DNA from: Coraliomargarita algicola
GTDB lineage: Bacteria > Verrucomicrobiota > Verrucomicrobiia > Opitutales > Coraliomargaritaceae
DNA length: 64,000 nucleotides
Direction of reading: 5' to 3'
Assembly: GCF_033878955.1 (NCBI RefSeq)
Contig: NZ_CP138858.1
Span: 1,426,001 to 1,490,000, forward strand
Shown: in pieces, positions 14,461 to 23,857 of the stretch
Layout of the letters: the number at the start of each line of letters is the position of its first letter
How positions within the stretch are numbered: the first letter of the stretch is position 1
The notes under the pieces: model-generated
Database searches by the model: none
Seen by the model: the letters and a program-made list of their open reading frames with translations, nothing else
Told to the model about the DNA's origin: nothing
Made by a program: the position numbers and the translations under genes

Positions 14461-16920
14461 CTAGTTCCAGACTTTGCTTTGCCCCTGTTTGAGGGAGATC
14501 GTTTCGCTGAGTTGACCGTCTGCATAGATGCGGAATTTGGTATCACGGGCAGCGCGCATGCTCGCTTGCTTCACCTGACCATTCTCCCATTCCAGATCGA
14601 CTTCGAGACCTCCGCGGGCACGCAGACCTTTGACACGTCCCTTGGACCACTCGGAAGGCAGCGCAGGGAGCAGGTGCAGGATATAAGCGGCATCCACAAG
14701 CGATTCATCCGGGGAGACGGGCACGAAATGCTTCGGATTCTCAGGAGCTGGCTGGTAAGCAACAAAGGCGGCATCCTCGATACGCTTCGCTTGATCATTC
14801 ACACTGCGAAGATGGCTCTGTAGCAGCATTTCACAAACACCGGCGGTGCCACCGAAGTTGCCATCGATTTGGAAGGGAGGATGGAAATCGAAAAGGTTGC
14901 TGTAGGCGCGCTTCGAAGTCAGGAATTTGTAGATCTTGTGGGCATGATCGCCATCGTGCAGGCGGGCCCAGAAGTTAGTCTTCCACCCCGTACTCCAACC
15001 GGTCGAAGCATCGCCGCGGTGCTTCATGGTGACCAGCGCAGCCTGATACAATTCCGGCGTGGTGAGTGGTGAAATGTCACGTCCCGGGTGTAAGGCAATC
15101 AGATGCGAAATGTGGCGGTGGGTGTTTTTAGGATCATCCCGATCGTCGATCCATTCCTGCAGCTGACCGTGTTTGCCGATTTTTTGTGGGCTGAGTCGCG
15201 GGATCATTTTTTGCAAGGTCGCACGAAACTCCGGATCGCGATCCAGGATGTAAGAGGCCTCGATGCAGTCGGTGAATAGGCCCAGGATCAATTGTTGATC
15301 CCAAGCGGCTCCGTAGGCCTGCTTATTAAGCTTACCTTTGCCATAATTATTCTCCGGAGACCAGGTCGGGTAAACGACGAGACTGCCGTCCTTCCAAGGG
15401 GCAAGGTGCTCGACAAAGAACTCGGCCGCGCCCTTCATGATCGGATAGGCTTCTTCGAGAAAGTGCCGATCGCCGCCAAAAGCATAGTGCTCGAAAAGGT
15501 GCTGTGCCAACCAGTGGCCGGCCTGCTGGGCACGACGTCCGTGCTCGTTTTGTGCAGTCCAACCGAAAATGTTGCCATTGAGCCCCATGCTCCAGCCTTG
15601 ATTGACGCCAAAGGTCTCGCGCGCGGTGTGCTCGCCGGACTCGGCAATCACTTTCATGTATTCAAAATACGGGCTGAACGACTCGGGCAAATTGGCGGTC
15701 TCCACCATCCAGTAGTTCATGGCGAGATTGATGTCGGTATGGTAGTCGCAGTTCCAGGCAGGAGCGAGGCTGGTATTCCACAGCCCCTGTAGATTCGATG
15801 GCACGGGCGCATCGCGTGAGCAACTGATCTGCAGGTAGCGACCGTAGTTGAAATACAAGTTCTCCAGTTCAAGGCTCGCTTGTTGAACCAGTTTGTCTGT
15901 CGTTTTGCCGGAGGGCTGGAAGTCGAGCTCAAGGTAGCAGCGCTGCATGATCTCGGAAAAGTCTGCCACGTGCGCGGCTTTAACCGCATCGTAGCCCTGC
16001 TGGCTCGCGACGGTGATCGCCTGCTCGCTGTCCCCGAGGAAATCACGGCCTTTGAAGATGGGATAATTCGGCAGGTAATCCGTGTATCCAGCGAGATAGA
16101 TACGCACATCGCTGGCACCCGTCACACGGATCGAACCATCGGGCTGGGCAGCAACTGTGCCGTCGACCGCATCCACTTCGATGATCTGAGCGAACTCCAT
16201 ATTGTCTTTGACCATCTTGGTCTCGGCAGCGAGGACGATGCGGTTGCCGACAGCCTTGTGCTGGTTGACCTTATGATAGGTCAAAGTCTCGATCGTTAGA
16301 TCCAGCTTAGCACCTTCCGCAGTGTAGCGTGCCACAACGACATCGTTCGGATAGCTGCAAAAATACTCCCGGGTAAACTGCCCTCCCTGGGTCGAATAGC
16401 TCACACGGCCCAAGCCGGTGCGAATGTCCAGCGAGCGTTGATAATTCGAGACCGCATCGGGCTCATGCCCGGTCGAGATCACGACATTGGTAAAGGGCGC
16501 GTAGTTGCCCAGAGTTTCCTTAGTCGCGAGGTATTCGGTCGACATGGCTTCCATCGATTCCGGACCGGAGCCCATGCGCTCTTCGCGGTAGGCTTGGCGC
16601 ACTTTTTCAAAATCCTCCGGCGAGACCGTGCGAGCCGACGACTGGGCCACTTCGTCTTGCCCACGCTTGGTATTCATCCACAGCGTGATATCGTTAATGC
16701 ACAGGTGCTCTTCCTCGATCCCTCCGGAAAACATCGCGCCGAGACGACCATTTCCCAGCGGCAAAGCGCTCTTGATAAAGTTGGGCTCTTTCTTTTTACC
16801 TTTGGCTTGAATTAGATCGCGCGCGCCGGGGGCATCATAGTGCAAGACGAAGCGCTCGTTGGCGCATAAGACCGAAGCAGAAATTAGGGCGAGGCCTAGG
16901 GTAAGAAGGTTTCGTTTCAT
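14461..16920 (-). CDS. GH95-family exported alpha-L-fucosidase-like hydrolase
   Basis: 819 residues from the ATG at 16920, which opens a signal peptide (MKRNLLTLGLALISASVLCA). Family features are ALPLGNGRLGAMFSGG with INDITLWMN in the N-terminal beta-sandwich, then YHTDINLAMNYWMVE, YPTWSPENNYG, NTHRHISHLIALHPG and NFGGTAGVCEMLLQSHL in the (alpha/alpha)6 barrel. GH95 enzymes are inverting 1,2-alpha-L-fucosidases or L-galactosidases. The N-x-N pair that activates water in the Bifidobacterium enzyme appears here as D-x-N, so specificity may differ. It is exported, probably to the periplasm, and is the last gene of the beta-propeller/sulfatase/GH95 operon. Confidence 0.85.
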   Translation of the reverse strand: MKRNLLTLGLALISASVLCANERFVLHYDAPGARDLIQAKGKKKEPNFIKSALPLGNGRLGAMFSGGIEEEHLCINDITLWMNTKRGQDEVAQSSARTVSPEDFEKVRQAYREERMGSGPESMEAMSTEYLATKETLGNYAPFTNVVISTGHEPDAVSNYQRSLDIRTGLGRVSYSTQGGQFTREYFCSYPNDVVVARYTAEGAKLDLTIETLTYHKVNQHKAVGNRIVLAAETKMVKDNMEFAQIIEVDAVDGTVAAQPDGSIRVTGASDVRIYLAGYTDYLPNYPIFKGRDFLGDSEQAITVASQQGYDAVKAAHVADFSEIMQRCYLELDFQPSGKTTDKLVQQASLELENLYFNYGRYLQISCSRDAPVPSNLQGLWNTSLAPAWNCDYHTDINLAMNYWMVETANLPESFSPYFEYMKVIAESGEHTARETFGVNQGWSMGLNGNIFGWTAQNEHGRRAQQAGHWLAQHLFEHYAFGGDRHFLEEAYPIMKGAAEFFVEHLAPWKDGSLVVYPTWSPENNYGKGKLNKQAYGAAWDQQLILGLFTDCIEASYILDRDPEFRATLQKMIPRLSPQKIGKHGQLQEWIDDRDDPKNTHRHISHLIALHPGRDISPLTTPELYQAALVTMKHRGDASTGWSTGWKTNFWARLHDGDHAHKIYKFLTSKRAYSNLFDFHPPFQIDGNFGGTAGVCEMLLQSHLRSVNDQAKRIEDAAFVAYQPAPENPKHFVPVSPDESLVDAAYILHLLPALPSEWSKGRVKGLRARGGLEVDLEWENGQVKQASMRAARDTKFRIYADGQLSETISLKQGQSKVWN

Positions 16921-16943
16921 TGCAGGGGTTGGAAGAACTGAAA

Positions 16944-18431
16944 TTAGTAAGACTCGGGCGCCCATGTGGGGATGCCCGTTTCCTTAAGCTGCTGATAGTA
17001 GCGAATATTCAGAGGGAATTCATTTTCACGCAACTTGGGCAGATTCTCATTGACCATATATGGCTGCACGGAGGCCCACCACTTGTCATAGGACTGGCTC
17101 AACTGCTGCACCACTTCCGGGTAGGATTGCGCAACATCATTCTGCTGAAAAGGGTCTGCCTCAATATCGTAGAGCTCCTTGTTATTGACTAAGCGCCAAC
17201 GCTCGCTGCGCACGGCACACTTTACGTATTTTGCGCTATCCAGTTTGCCCGGATTCCAGCGGCCGCAGTGGAAGAAAAGCTCCCGATCAGCCCAGTCTGC
17301 TTGCGGATTTTCAAGCAGTGGCAAGAGCGAACGCCCATCCAGCTGCTGAACATCATCAGGCAACTCCGCCCCTGCCAGTTCGACAAAAGTTTTATAGAGA
17401 TCAATGTGAGCGGTCAGCCCATCGACATCCACACCTTCAGCGAGCACCCCCTGCCACTGCCAGAAGGCTGGCACATGGGTGCCGCCTTCGTGCGGCGAAT
17501 TCTTTCCGCCTTTCAGGTTTGCGTTATAGTGCTTAATCTTTTGACCGTTCAGTTTGCCATTCAAATGAGTGGCTCCATTATCAGTCATGAAAATAACCAG
17601 TGTGTTATCCAAGGCACCCCACTCTTCGAGTTGGGTCATCATTTTTCCAAAGTTGTCGTCAATATTCTCGACCATACCATAGCGGCCAGCAGTGCCCGCA
17701 TCATAGCCTAAATCGAGGAAGCGTTTTTTGTATTTTTCCGGCGCGATCAATGGACCGTGTGGAGCATTCAGCGAGATATAGGCAAAATAAGGCTTCTCGG
17801 CCTCGTGCTGACGACGAATCCAAGCGAGTCCAGCATCGAAGAAAATATCTGTGCAGAAGCCTTCAGTTTGAACAATAGTGTCGTTGTGGAGCAGAACATT
17901 GTCGAAGTAAGTGTTTTCACCATTGGGTGGAAAATCGCCGTATTGGACCTGGCCAATGCCACCCGCACCATGCATCAACACTTCGTCGAAGCCACGACTG
18001 CCGGGCAGATATTCGTCTTCATCCCCAAGGTGCCATTTCCCAAAGAGCCCAGTGGCATAGCCTGCCGACTGCAAGGCTTGTGGAAAGGTATAGGTATCCA
18101 GCGCCATGCGTTCGCGCTGAAAGATGGTATGTGTGACACCATTTTTAAAAGGCACACGCCCACTCATCAACGCAGCACGGGTAGGCGCACAAGTCGGGCT
18201 GACCTGAAAATCGGTAAAGCGCAGCGCCTTGTCATGAAAACGGTCAATATGCGGTGTCTGCACCACTTCATTACCCATACAGGACAGGTCACCCATGCCT
18301 TGGTCATCTGTGATGACTAGAATGATGTTGGGCTTGGACGCCTCCAATTGTGTGGCAGAGGCATCAACGACAGTGGCGCCCCATGCTGTCAAAGTGGAGA
18401 GCGCAAGCGCAAGTGCTTTGGATGTTTTCAT
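16944..18431 (-). CDS. exported arylsulfatase-type sulfatase (S1 family)
   Basis: 495 residues with a signal peptide (about 1-26). The opening KPNIILVITDDQGMGDLSC supplies the first two calcium-binding aspartates. VSPTCAPTRAALMSGR contains the C-x-P-x-R motif whose cysteine is converted to formylglycine. FMTDNGATHLNGKLNGQ contains the second D-N metal site. It is expected to remove sulfate esters from a carbohydrate in the periplasm. A maturation enzyme is not encoded in the window. It sits 24 bases before the GH95 gene and downstream of the beta-propeller gene, which suggests sulfated fucose-containing glycans as substrate. Confidence 0.9.
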   Translation of the reverse strand: MKTSKALALALSTLTAWGATVVDASATQLEASKPNIILVITDDQGMGDLSCMGNEVVQTPHIDRFHDKALRFTDFQVSPTCAPTRAALMSGRVPFKNGVTHTIFQRERMALDTYTFPQALQSAGYATGLFGKWHLGDEDEYLPGSRGFDEVLMHGAGGIGQVQYGDFPPNGENTYFDNVLLHNDTIVQTEGFCTDIFFDAGLAWIRRQHEAEKPYFAYISLNAPHGPLIAPEKYKKRFLDLGYDAGTAGRYGMVENIDDNFGKMMTQLEEWGALDNTLVIFMTDNGATHLNGKLNGQKIKHYNANLKGGKNSPHEGGTHVPAFWQWQGVLAEGVDVDGLTAHIDLYKTFVELAGAELPDDVQQLDGRSLLPLLENPQADWADRELFFHCGRWNPGKLDSAKYVKCAVRSERWRLVNNKELYDIEADPFQQNDVAQSYPEVVQQLSQSYDKWWASVQPYMVNENLPKLRENEFPLNIRYYQQLKETGIPTWAPESY

Positions 18432-18563
18432 ATGTTCAGAATACAGGGTACAGAATTACAATGCGAGCAAGGTTGCAGCTAAAAGAAATAGCCCATCTTT
18501 AGATGATCATAGCAGAAATGCAGGCTCTACGTCTATCACTACAATTAGGTAGTCAGGTTGCTA

Positions 18564-19637
18564 TTATTGAGAATTTTTCTCTGATTCGCCCTTCCAGTCC
18601 TCAATTTTAATGTAATACCCCGCCGAAGGTTTGTCGTCGTGACAAGCGAGGAAAAGGTATTCGGGATGGCCATCCTTCCACAGGATACTGGGCCGCTCAC
18701 TACGAGCCAATTTATCTCCAAAATAGAGTTCATTGGTCTTATACCCAAGCATCGGGCGCCCCCAATCAATGCCGTCTTGAGACTGATAAATCAGGCCGGG
18801 GCGATAGCCCCCATTCTTAATTTGATCCTGCGGGATCGGATTGCCTTCGAGCAAATCTTTTACCCCGCGCCGATCTTCAACGATCATATAATACATACCG
18901 TTGTAATAGAAGGCGTAGGGATCTTCAATATCCACCTGCTCCTCCGCATAGCTGATGACAGGGTTGCCCTCATAATTAAGGTAGGGACCTTCGATCCGAT
19001 CGCTGACTGCAAATGAGATTTCACGAAACGCCTGCTTAATCGGTAACTGATCAGTCATCGACTTAAAATATATACGATACTGCCCCTCCGGAGTCATTAC
19101 GAAACTAGGATTCGAGGCATGGACAATATTATGCGCCCCCATTTTACCCGAAGCCGCAATCACGGGATTGTGTGGGCTTTCTGTCCACGGTCCGTTGAGA
19201 GACTTGGCCGTGGCCAACCCGACCTCTTGCTTGGAACCATTAGCATCCGTAAAACGATTCAACAAATAGACTAAAACATACGTGTCTCCGGCCTTGGAAA
19301 CTTGTGGATTGTGATAGCTCGCATGCTCACTCGCAAAAACGTCGCCGACCAAAGTATAGGGTCCCTCCACATGATCGGCGACCCAGTGCACAATTTTACT
19401 ATGCTTGATCCAGCTCCCCTTATTCGGAATCACAGAATTGAAGATATGCAAACGTCCCTCCGCATCATAGATGGGTGCCATTCCCCACGTCCAAGTGCCT
19501 TCGTTCGCTTCTAAAAGATAGTCGCCTGGCACCTGCGCCTGATAAAACGAAGACTGCTCGACGGCTGACTCTACCGGCAAGTAAACCGCCGCAAGTAAAA
19601 TACCGACAGCACACTTTCTTAATATACTTTTAATCAT
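18564..19637 (-). CDS. exported five-bladed beta-propeller glycoside hydrolase (GH43/GH117-like)
   Basis: 357 residues from the ATG at 19637 (a TTG at 19652 is possible), with a signal peptide MIKSILRKCAVGILLAAVYL. Repeating blades are seen as WGMAPIYDAEGRLHIFNS, SYHNPQVSKAGDTYVLVYL, SNPSFVMTPEGQYRIYFKS and EDPYAFYYNGMYYMIVED. These have the 'DPxVx..dG.YYL' rhythm of GH43-clan proteins. The exact family is uncertain (GH43, GH117 or a relative). It is the first gene of the sulfatase/GH95 operon and may remove a terminal sugar. The shared 14-bp motif lies about 177 bases upstream. Confidence 0.7.
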   Translation of the reverse strand: MIKSILRKCAVGILLAAVYLPVESAVEQSSFYQAQVPGDYLLEANEGTWTWGMAPIYDAEGRLHIFNSVIPNKGSWIKHSKIVHWVADHVEGPYTLVGDVFASEHASYHNPQVSKAGDTYVLVYLLNRFTDANGSKQEVGLATAKSLNGPWTESPHNPVIAASGKMGAHNIVHASNPSFVMTPEGQYRIYFKSMTDQLPIKQAFREISFAVSDRIEGPYLNYEGNPVISYAEEQVDIEDPYAFYYNGMYYMIVEDRRGVKDLLEGNPIPQDQIKNGGYRPGLIYQSQDGIDWGRPMLGYKTNELYFGDKLARSERPSILWKDGHPEYLFLACHDDKPSAGYYIKIEDWKGESEKNSQ

Positions 19638-19813
19638 GTAAATACATTTCAATCAACTCAAGGAACTCAATCCTCCTCTTGCTTTAGCCTGCCTCACGCA
19701 ACAATAACAATACTCCGAGGCACTTCATACAATTGGGGCGTAAAGCTCCGGCGCGGAACAAGACATAATGGGAATCATTCATAATATACCAAACAGAACA
19801 CAGTGTGCCTACT

Positions 19814-19827
19814 ATGTATACACATGA
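19814..19827 (-). promoter_or_regulatory. shared 14-bp motif, upstream of the propeller/sulfatase/GH95 operon
   Basis: ATGTATACACATGA, a strictly alternating purine/pyrimidine core that matches the motif in five other leaders of this block (consensus ACGYRTAYRCRTGA). It lies about 177 bases before the start at 19637, in a 290-base gap otherwise empty. Candidate operator; the binding protein is unknown. Confidence 0.4.
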
Positions 19828-19924
19828 ATCTACATGCTGATCATCGCGGAGAAGCGACACCAGGAATCCGCGAGAGTCGAAAAGACAATCCTTTACAAAG
19901 CCAGCGTTCAGTCGAAAGCCCGAA

Positions 19925-21025
19925 CTAAAATACGATCAGTTCGTTAATCTTCTGCGGGCTTAAATCACCACCATTTAGCAACTTCACCATCAGATTCAAA
20001 GCTCCTCGACTTCTGACCTGCTTTGCCGGCTTACCGACGACAAATATCACTTTGGTGTTCTCGGGCTTAGGAACCCCATATTTTTTCCACGCGGCGTGGG
20101 CCTTATTCACCACATCCAAACTCGTAAATGCCACATCAGGCTCTACCATGAGGTAGACAGTGTCGGGCGCAGGTTTCAACTTATAAGCAGCCTCCAAGGC
20201 CCCGAAAAAGTTAGTTCCCAATACGAAGTAAGCCTTCCCTCTCTGCACATCTTTGGCGCCCTTGGTCACAAGGCTTTTACTGTTTTTTCCCGGTGTGGGG
20301 ATTGCTTTCAAATCCGCAAGTAAGCCCTCGGCATCACCACGTGCAGGCTGAAGCCAGTTATCTTTACGCACGCCCTTAGGCCACCAGTAATCATGCCGCG
20401 TCGGGTCACTGCCACCGCGGCTAATCCCCTGGTGCCCGCCTTCTTTACCACCAAAATACAGAACAGCCAGCCGAGCCCCTGGATTCTCCGTCATAGAATT
20501 AATCGTCTTCATCAATTCTTGACGCGTTCGATTGAAAATACCCATTCCCGATCCAGTGCGGTCAAACAAAACCACGACATTGTTCCCCCCTTCGATTCCA
20601 AAGAAGCTAATATCCACTCGATCCATGATACCGCCCCCGAGTTCGCCCAAGCCGCCACCCATGCCGCGGCCAAATGACAAATCAGACTCTTGCATGGAAA
20701 TCGCTGGCACCGACATATTTTGGGGATTCTGAGCGGCCAAGGGTTGCGGACGCGGAAGACTCTTTTGGCTACGTTTAGTCGTCGGTGGAGGCGGAGGTGG
20801 AGGCGGAGGTGGCGCAACCTCCACCACAGGAGGCGCCTCAAATTCGGGCGGCGGCGAAATCGTCTCTACGATCTTGATCACGCCAAATATACCCAACCCG
20901 AGTACGTGAACTCCCACACTCACCACGACCACAATAAAGATCGCACTCCGCTTCTTGGGACTACGTAGTGCTTGGCCTAACTGATTCTGATTGTGTGGCA
21001 GTGGACTATTGGTCTCGGATGACAT
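19925..21025 (-). CDS. TonB-like N-terminus fused to a von Willebrand factor A domain
   Basis: 366 residues. A short cytoplasmic N-terminus leads to one transmembrane helix (SAIFIVVVVSVGVHVLGLGIFGVIKIVE, about 27-54), then a proline-rich stretch with ten consecutive prolines, as in TonB/TolA energy transducers. Instead of a TonB C-terminal domain there is a VWA-type domain from about 150: NNVVVLFDRTGSGMGIF, where the MIDAS D-x-S-x-S appears as D-x-T-x-S, then LAVLYFGGKEG and DTVYLMVEPDV. It lies directly downstream of ExbB and two ExbD genes and probably receives energy from them. The partner contacted by the VWA domain is unknown. Confidence 0.8.
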   Translation of the reverse strand: MSSETNSPLPHNQNQLGQALRSPKKRSAIFIVVVVSVGVHVLGLGIFGVIKIVETISPPPEFEAPPVVEVAPPPPPPPPPPTTKRSQKSLPRPQPLAAQNPQNMSVPAISMQESDLSFGRGMGGGLGELGGGIMDRVDISFFGIEGGNNVVVLFDRTGSGMGIFNRTRQELMKTINSMTENPGARLAVLYFGGKEGGHQGISRGGSDPTRHDYWWPKGVRKDNWLQPARGDAEGLLADLKAIPTPGKNSKSLVTKGAKDVQRGKAYFVLGTNFFGALEAAYKLKPAPDTVYLMVEPDVAFTSLDVVNKAHAAWKKYGVPKPENTKVIFVVGKPAKQVRSRGALNLMVKLLNGGDLSPQKINELIVF

Positions 21026-21056
21026 AATTAAAAAAACTCGGAGGCAGCTCGCTCAG

Positions 21057-21488
21057 CTACATTTGGCTAAAGGATACGAACTTTAACTTCGCGCGCGCGC
21101 AGGCATTCAATACATCAATCGAACGATAATGCGGCGAGTAAGCATCTGCCTGAATGGTAACAATCGTCTGTTTCTGCAAGCGGTCCGCGGAAGCTTTTAA
21201 CCCGGCCAGCATACTCGTGAGTCCGGAAAGATCACCGTAAGGATCATCACCTAGACTACCACCGTTAAGCAGAACGGTGCCGTCTGGCAGGATATCGATG
21301 GTATGTTTCGAGGGCAATTCAGGCGCGGCCGTCGGCGCAGCCAAAGAAGGCAACTGGATGCCCAGGTCCGCCTCTTGCTTGACCAGTTCAGTCGTCACCA
21401 TAAAGAAGACCAACATCAAGAAAACCACGTCAATCATTGGCGTGAGGTCAGGCTTTCCAGCACTTTCAAATATATCTGAAGCTTTCAT
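21057..21488 (-). CDS. exbD: ExbD/TolR family biopolymer transport protein (second copy)
   Basis: 143 residues with the ExbD layout: a short N-terminus, one transmembrane helix carrying the proton-channel aspartate (DLTPMIDVVFLMLVFFMVTTE), and a periplasmic domain of about 95 residues ending with an ExbD-like fold (TIVTIQADAYSPHYRSIDVLNACARAKL). With ExbB it forms the proton-driven motor that energises a TonB-like partner. It lies between the other ExbD gene (12 bases) and the TonB-VWA gene (31 bases). Two different ExbDs may make a heteromeric complex. Confidence 0.88.
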   Translation of the reverse strand: MKASDIFESAGKPDLTPMIDVVFLMLVFFMVTTELVKQEADLGIQLPSLAAPTAAPELPSKHTIDILPDGTVLLNGGSLGDDPYGDLSGLTSMLAGLKASADRLQKQTIVTIQADAYSPHYRSIDVLNACARAKLKFVSFSQM

Positions 21489-21499
21489 AAGATACGTCT

Positions 21500-21916
21500 C
21501 TAAAGGTCACTTTGGTAGGTCGCAAAAATGATATCATTAATACCATTTTGGGCGCAAATTTTGAGTAGCTTGTTGACGTGCTGATGCTCCGCAAACTTGT
21601 CAGCACGCACCACAATTTTCAACCCGGGATTGATCTCTGCCAAGCGAGCGATCTCGACATTCAAATCCGACTCGCTGATGGGCTTCGCCCGCGAATAAAA
21701 GCTACCATCCGCCAAAACTGAAAAGGTATAGCGCTCTTTAATTTCCTTAGGTATGGCTGACTCATCCGCGACCGCCAAGTTCATGTCGATCTTTTCAGCC
21801 GCCAGCATACTCGCGACCGTCATGAAAAACACGATTAACAAAAAGACGACATCGATCATTGGAGTCAGATCGAAGCCCTCTCCTTCCATGGGCACTTTAT
21901 AACCTTGCAGGCTCAT
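21500..21916 (-). CDS. exbD: ExbD/TolR family biopolymer transport protein (first copy)
   Basis: 138 residues. FDLTPMIDVVFLLIVFFMTVASM is the single membrane helix with the essential aspartate. The periplasmic part includes YTFSVLADGSFYSRAKPISE and KIVVRADKFAEHQHVNKLLKICAQNGI, the normal ExbD strand-helix ending. It differs clearly from the second ExbD, so the pair is an old duplication. It lies 12 bases after ExbB in the five- to six-gene TPR/Exb operon. Confidence 0.88.
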   Translation of the reverse strand: MSLQGYKVPMEGEGFDLTPMIDVVFLLIVFFMTVASMLAAEKIDMNLAVADESAIPKEIKERYTFSVLADGSFYSRAKPISESDLNVEIARLAEINPGLKIVVRADKFAEHQHVNKLLKICAQNGINDIIFATYQSDL

Positions 21917-21928
21917 AATACATACAGG

Positions 21929-22753
21929 CTAGGATTCACTGCCAGGCTTGCGTGGTGCTTGTGGCAGACTACGCGCGGGCTTAGTCGGTGCTGCTGCTGT
22001 GTTGGAATTCACGCGTGTGCCGTGAACCAAATCACCATACATATCGTCCAGATACATCGTCATATCGGCAACCAGCTTCCCATATTGATTCTTAAAGAAG
22101 AAAAAGAAGAACATTGTTGGAATGCCCACCAACATACCAGTCGCCGTCGTAATCAAGGCTTCCGAAATATTCCCCGCCAGCAAGTCAGGCTGCCCCATAC
22201 CCACGGTCGCGATCGAACTAAAGGCTTTAACCATACCAGAGACCGTGCCCAGAAGTCCCAGCATGGGTGAAATCGATGCGATAATGGAGAGGTAATTAAT
22301 CACCACGAAGGGTTGAGCCAGTTCCTTGCCGGAACCAGCTTCTAGACGCTGGCGAAACAAATCCGTATCCACATTTCCACCACGAACAGAATCCAATCCG
22401 TGCTTCACGATACGAGTCAAGGGCGTCGGGTGATTCGCACAAAGCTCCTTGGCCCCTTCGATGTCCAACTCCCCCAACTTACTGCCGAGTTCCGTGGCCA
22501 CTTCGTCGTTGAAAAAATCCTTCGGGCGCAAGGCGATAAAGTTATAGACCGTCAGAGCCATCGCCGACACAGACAAAAAACCCAACGGGTACATCGCCCA
22601 ACCTCCCTGAGCAATCATCTCTAAAAAGCTTCGCTCCGAGCTTTCCACAACAGCAGCAGGCTCTTCAGTCTGAGCCAGCGCAAGGGTTGAAAAGGCAAAG
22701 TATAGAAACGCCATCAGGGCGAGTCTCATTCGTGTTCGTTTCATTTGGCACAT
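21929..22753 (-). CDS. exbB: MotA/TolQ/ExbB proton channel family protein
   Basis: 274 residues. A signal-like N-terminal segment (LALMAFLYFAFSTLALAQ) precedes the three ExbB membrane segments: GWAMYPLGFLSVSAMALTVYNFIAL, INYLSIIASISPMLGLLGTVSGMVKAF with the family motif, and ALITTATGMLVGIPTMFFFFFF. The extra leader is common in ExbB proteins of this kind. It is the channel part of the motor with the two ExbD proteins. The start could be the ATG at 22753 or at 22744. It lies 6 bases after the TPR gene. Confidence 0.88.
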   Translation of the reverse strand: MCQMKRTRMRLALMAFLYFAFSTLALAQTEEPAAVVESSERSFLEMIAQGGWAMYPLGFLSVSAMALTVYNFIALRPKDFFNDEVATELGSKLGELDIEGAKELCANHPTPLTRIVKHGLDSVRGGNVDTDLFRQRLEAGSGKELAQPFVVINYLSIIASISPMLGLLGTVSGMVKAFSSIATVGMGQPDLLAGNISEALITTATGMLVGIPTMFFFFFFKNQYGKLVADMTMYLDDMYGDLVHGTRVNSNTAAAPTKPARSLPQAPRKPGSES

Positions 22754-22759
22754 AGTAAT

Positions 22760-23857
22760 TTATTCGGTGATGATGGATTGTTCTAAAGTAGCGAGATAGG
22801 CACTGTCCGGAAACAGCAGGCTCATTTCGTCGAGAATATTCTGCGCAATCTGCACTTGCTCTTTGCCCCAGTAGGACTGGTAGGTATAGTAGAGCCCCAC
22901 TTGCTGTAGCCGGTTGCGGGTCGGCAGCAATACCATGGCATGTCCTAAATGCTTCAGCGCCAGATCGGCCTCGCCAGCCCGAGATGCCTCCACTCCCTGG
23001 CATAGGTATTCCAGCCCGAAAGCTTCGTTGTCCTGTTGTGGAATTGCCTTTGCACTCTGAATGAGGCCTTCCGCCTCGGCGGCATCGTCCATTTCCAAAC
23101 TCAGATAAGCACTGACGTAGAGCGCTTTTTTACTTTCGAGGCCAGTCGTCGCATCGGCAATCGTAAGATAGAGACGTAGTGCCGGTTCGAAAAGCCGCAG
23201 GTCCAGCATACGTTCGGCGACCCCACGCCCGAGCTTACGAAACTCCTTCGCGGGTCGTGCTGCGGTCAATTGATCGATTAAAGTCAGAGCTTTAGCTTGT
23301 TCATTCACCACAAATAAATTTTCCGCAACTGTATAGAGGTGTTGCACTGTTTCGGCCGGGCTACGGTTCAATGCCATGTTTTGAGACATCTCATAGCCGC
23401 GCAACCAATCTTCCGACGCAATCACTGCCTCAATATATGCATTGAGTAAAATATGAACATTAGTCGACTCCGAGCGAATACTCGCCAAGGGTAAGAGTGG
23501 CCGGACCTCATTTTCAAGCAGCTCGACACGTCTTTTCGGATCACGATGCGAGAGCGCGCGGTTCAATTTTTCAGTGATCGGTATATTAATCGTGAACTGC
23601 TCCATGTGGTCCCAGCCCACAATAATCGCGCCATCCCCGTCTAACATCTCGATTTCAACTCCCGTCGATGAAGGACGCACAAAACGAGCGCCGAGCTTAC
23701 GTCGCCCCCCATCTTGCAAAATTTCCATACGCACCGGCTCCGCATTAGAGAAGTCGGGCTCTTGATAGATGCGCGACTCCGCCGCCAACGGCAGAGCCGA
23801 CTGAACCCAAATGATGCCACACAGTAGACCAGATATAAGATGCTTCATACTCATCAT
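22760..23857 (-). CDS. exported TPR-repeat protein of the Exb operon
   Basis: 365 residues with a signal peptide (MKHLISGLLCGIIWVQSALPLAAES). An N-terminal segment of about 60 residues (RRKLGARFVRPSSTGVEIEMLDGDGAIIVGW) precedes helical repeats through the rest (QHLYTVAENLFVVNEQAKALTLIDQ, ALYVSAYLSLEMDDAAEAEGLIQ, ALKHLGHAMVLLPTRNRLQQ), typical of TPR scaffolds. The start overlaps the stop of the previous gene (TAATG), indicating translational coupling. Its probable role is a periplasmic scaffold linking the large TPR protein to the ExbB/ExbD/TonB-VWA motor. Confidence 0.75.
   Translation of the reverse strand: MMSMKHLISGLLCGIIWVQSALPLAAESRIYQEPDFSNAEPVRMEILQDGGRRKLGARFVRPSSTGVEIEMLDGDGAIIVGWDHMEQFTINIPITEKLNRALSHRDPKRRVELLENEVRPLLPLASIRSESTNVHILLNAYIEAVIASEDWLRGYEMSQNMALNRSPAETVQHLYTVAENLFVVNEQAKALTLIDQLTAARPAKEFRKLGRGVAERMLDLRLFEPALRLYLTIADATTGLESKKALYVSAYLSLEMDDAAEAEGLIQSAKAIPQQDNEAFGLEYLCQGVEASRAGEADLALKHLGHAMVLLPTRNRLQQVGLYYTYQSYWGKEQVQIAQNILDEMSLLFPDSAYLATLEQSIITE

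Noticed and set aside
19653..19924. possible small gene between the propeller gene and TonB-VWA gene
   Set aside because: No open frame with a plausible start or composition; only the shared motif is notable.
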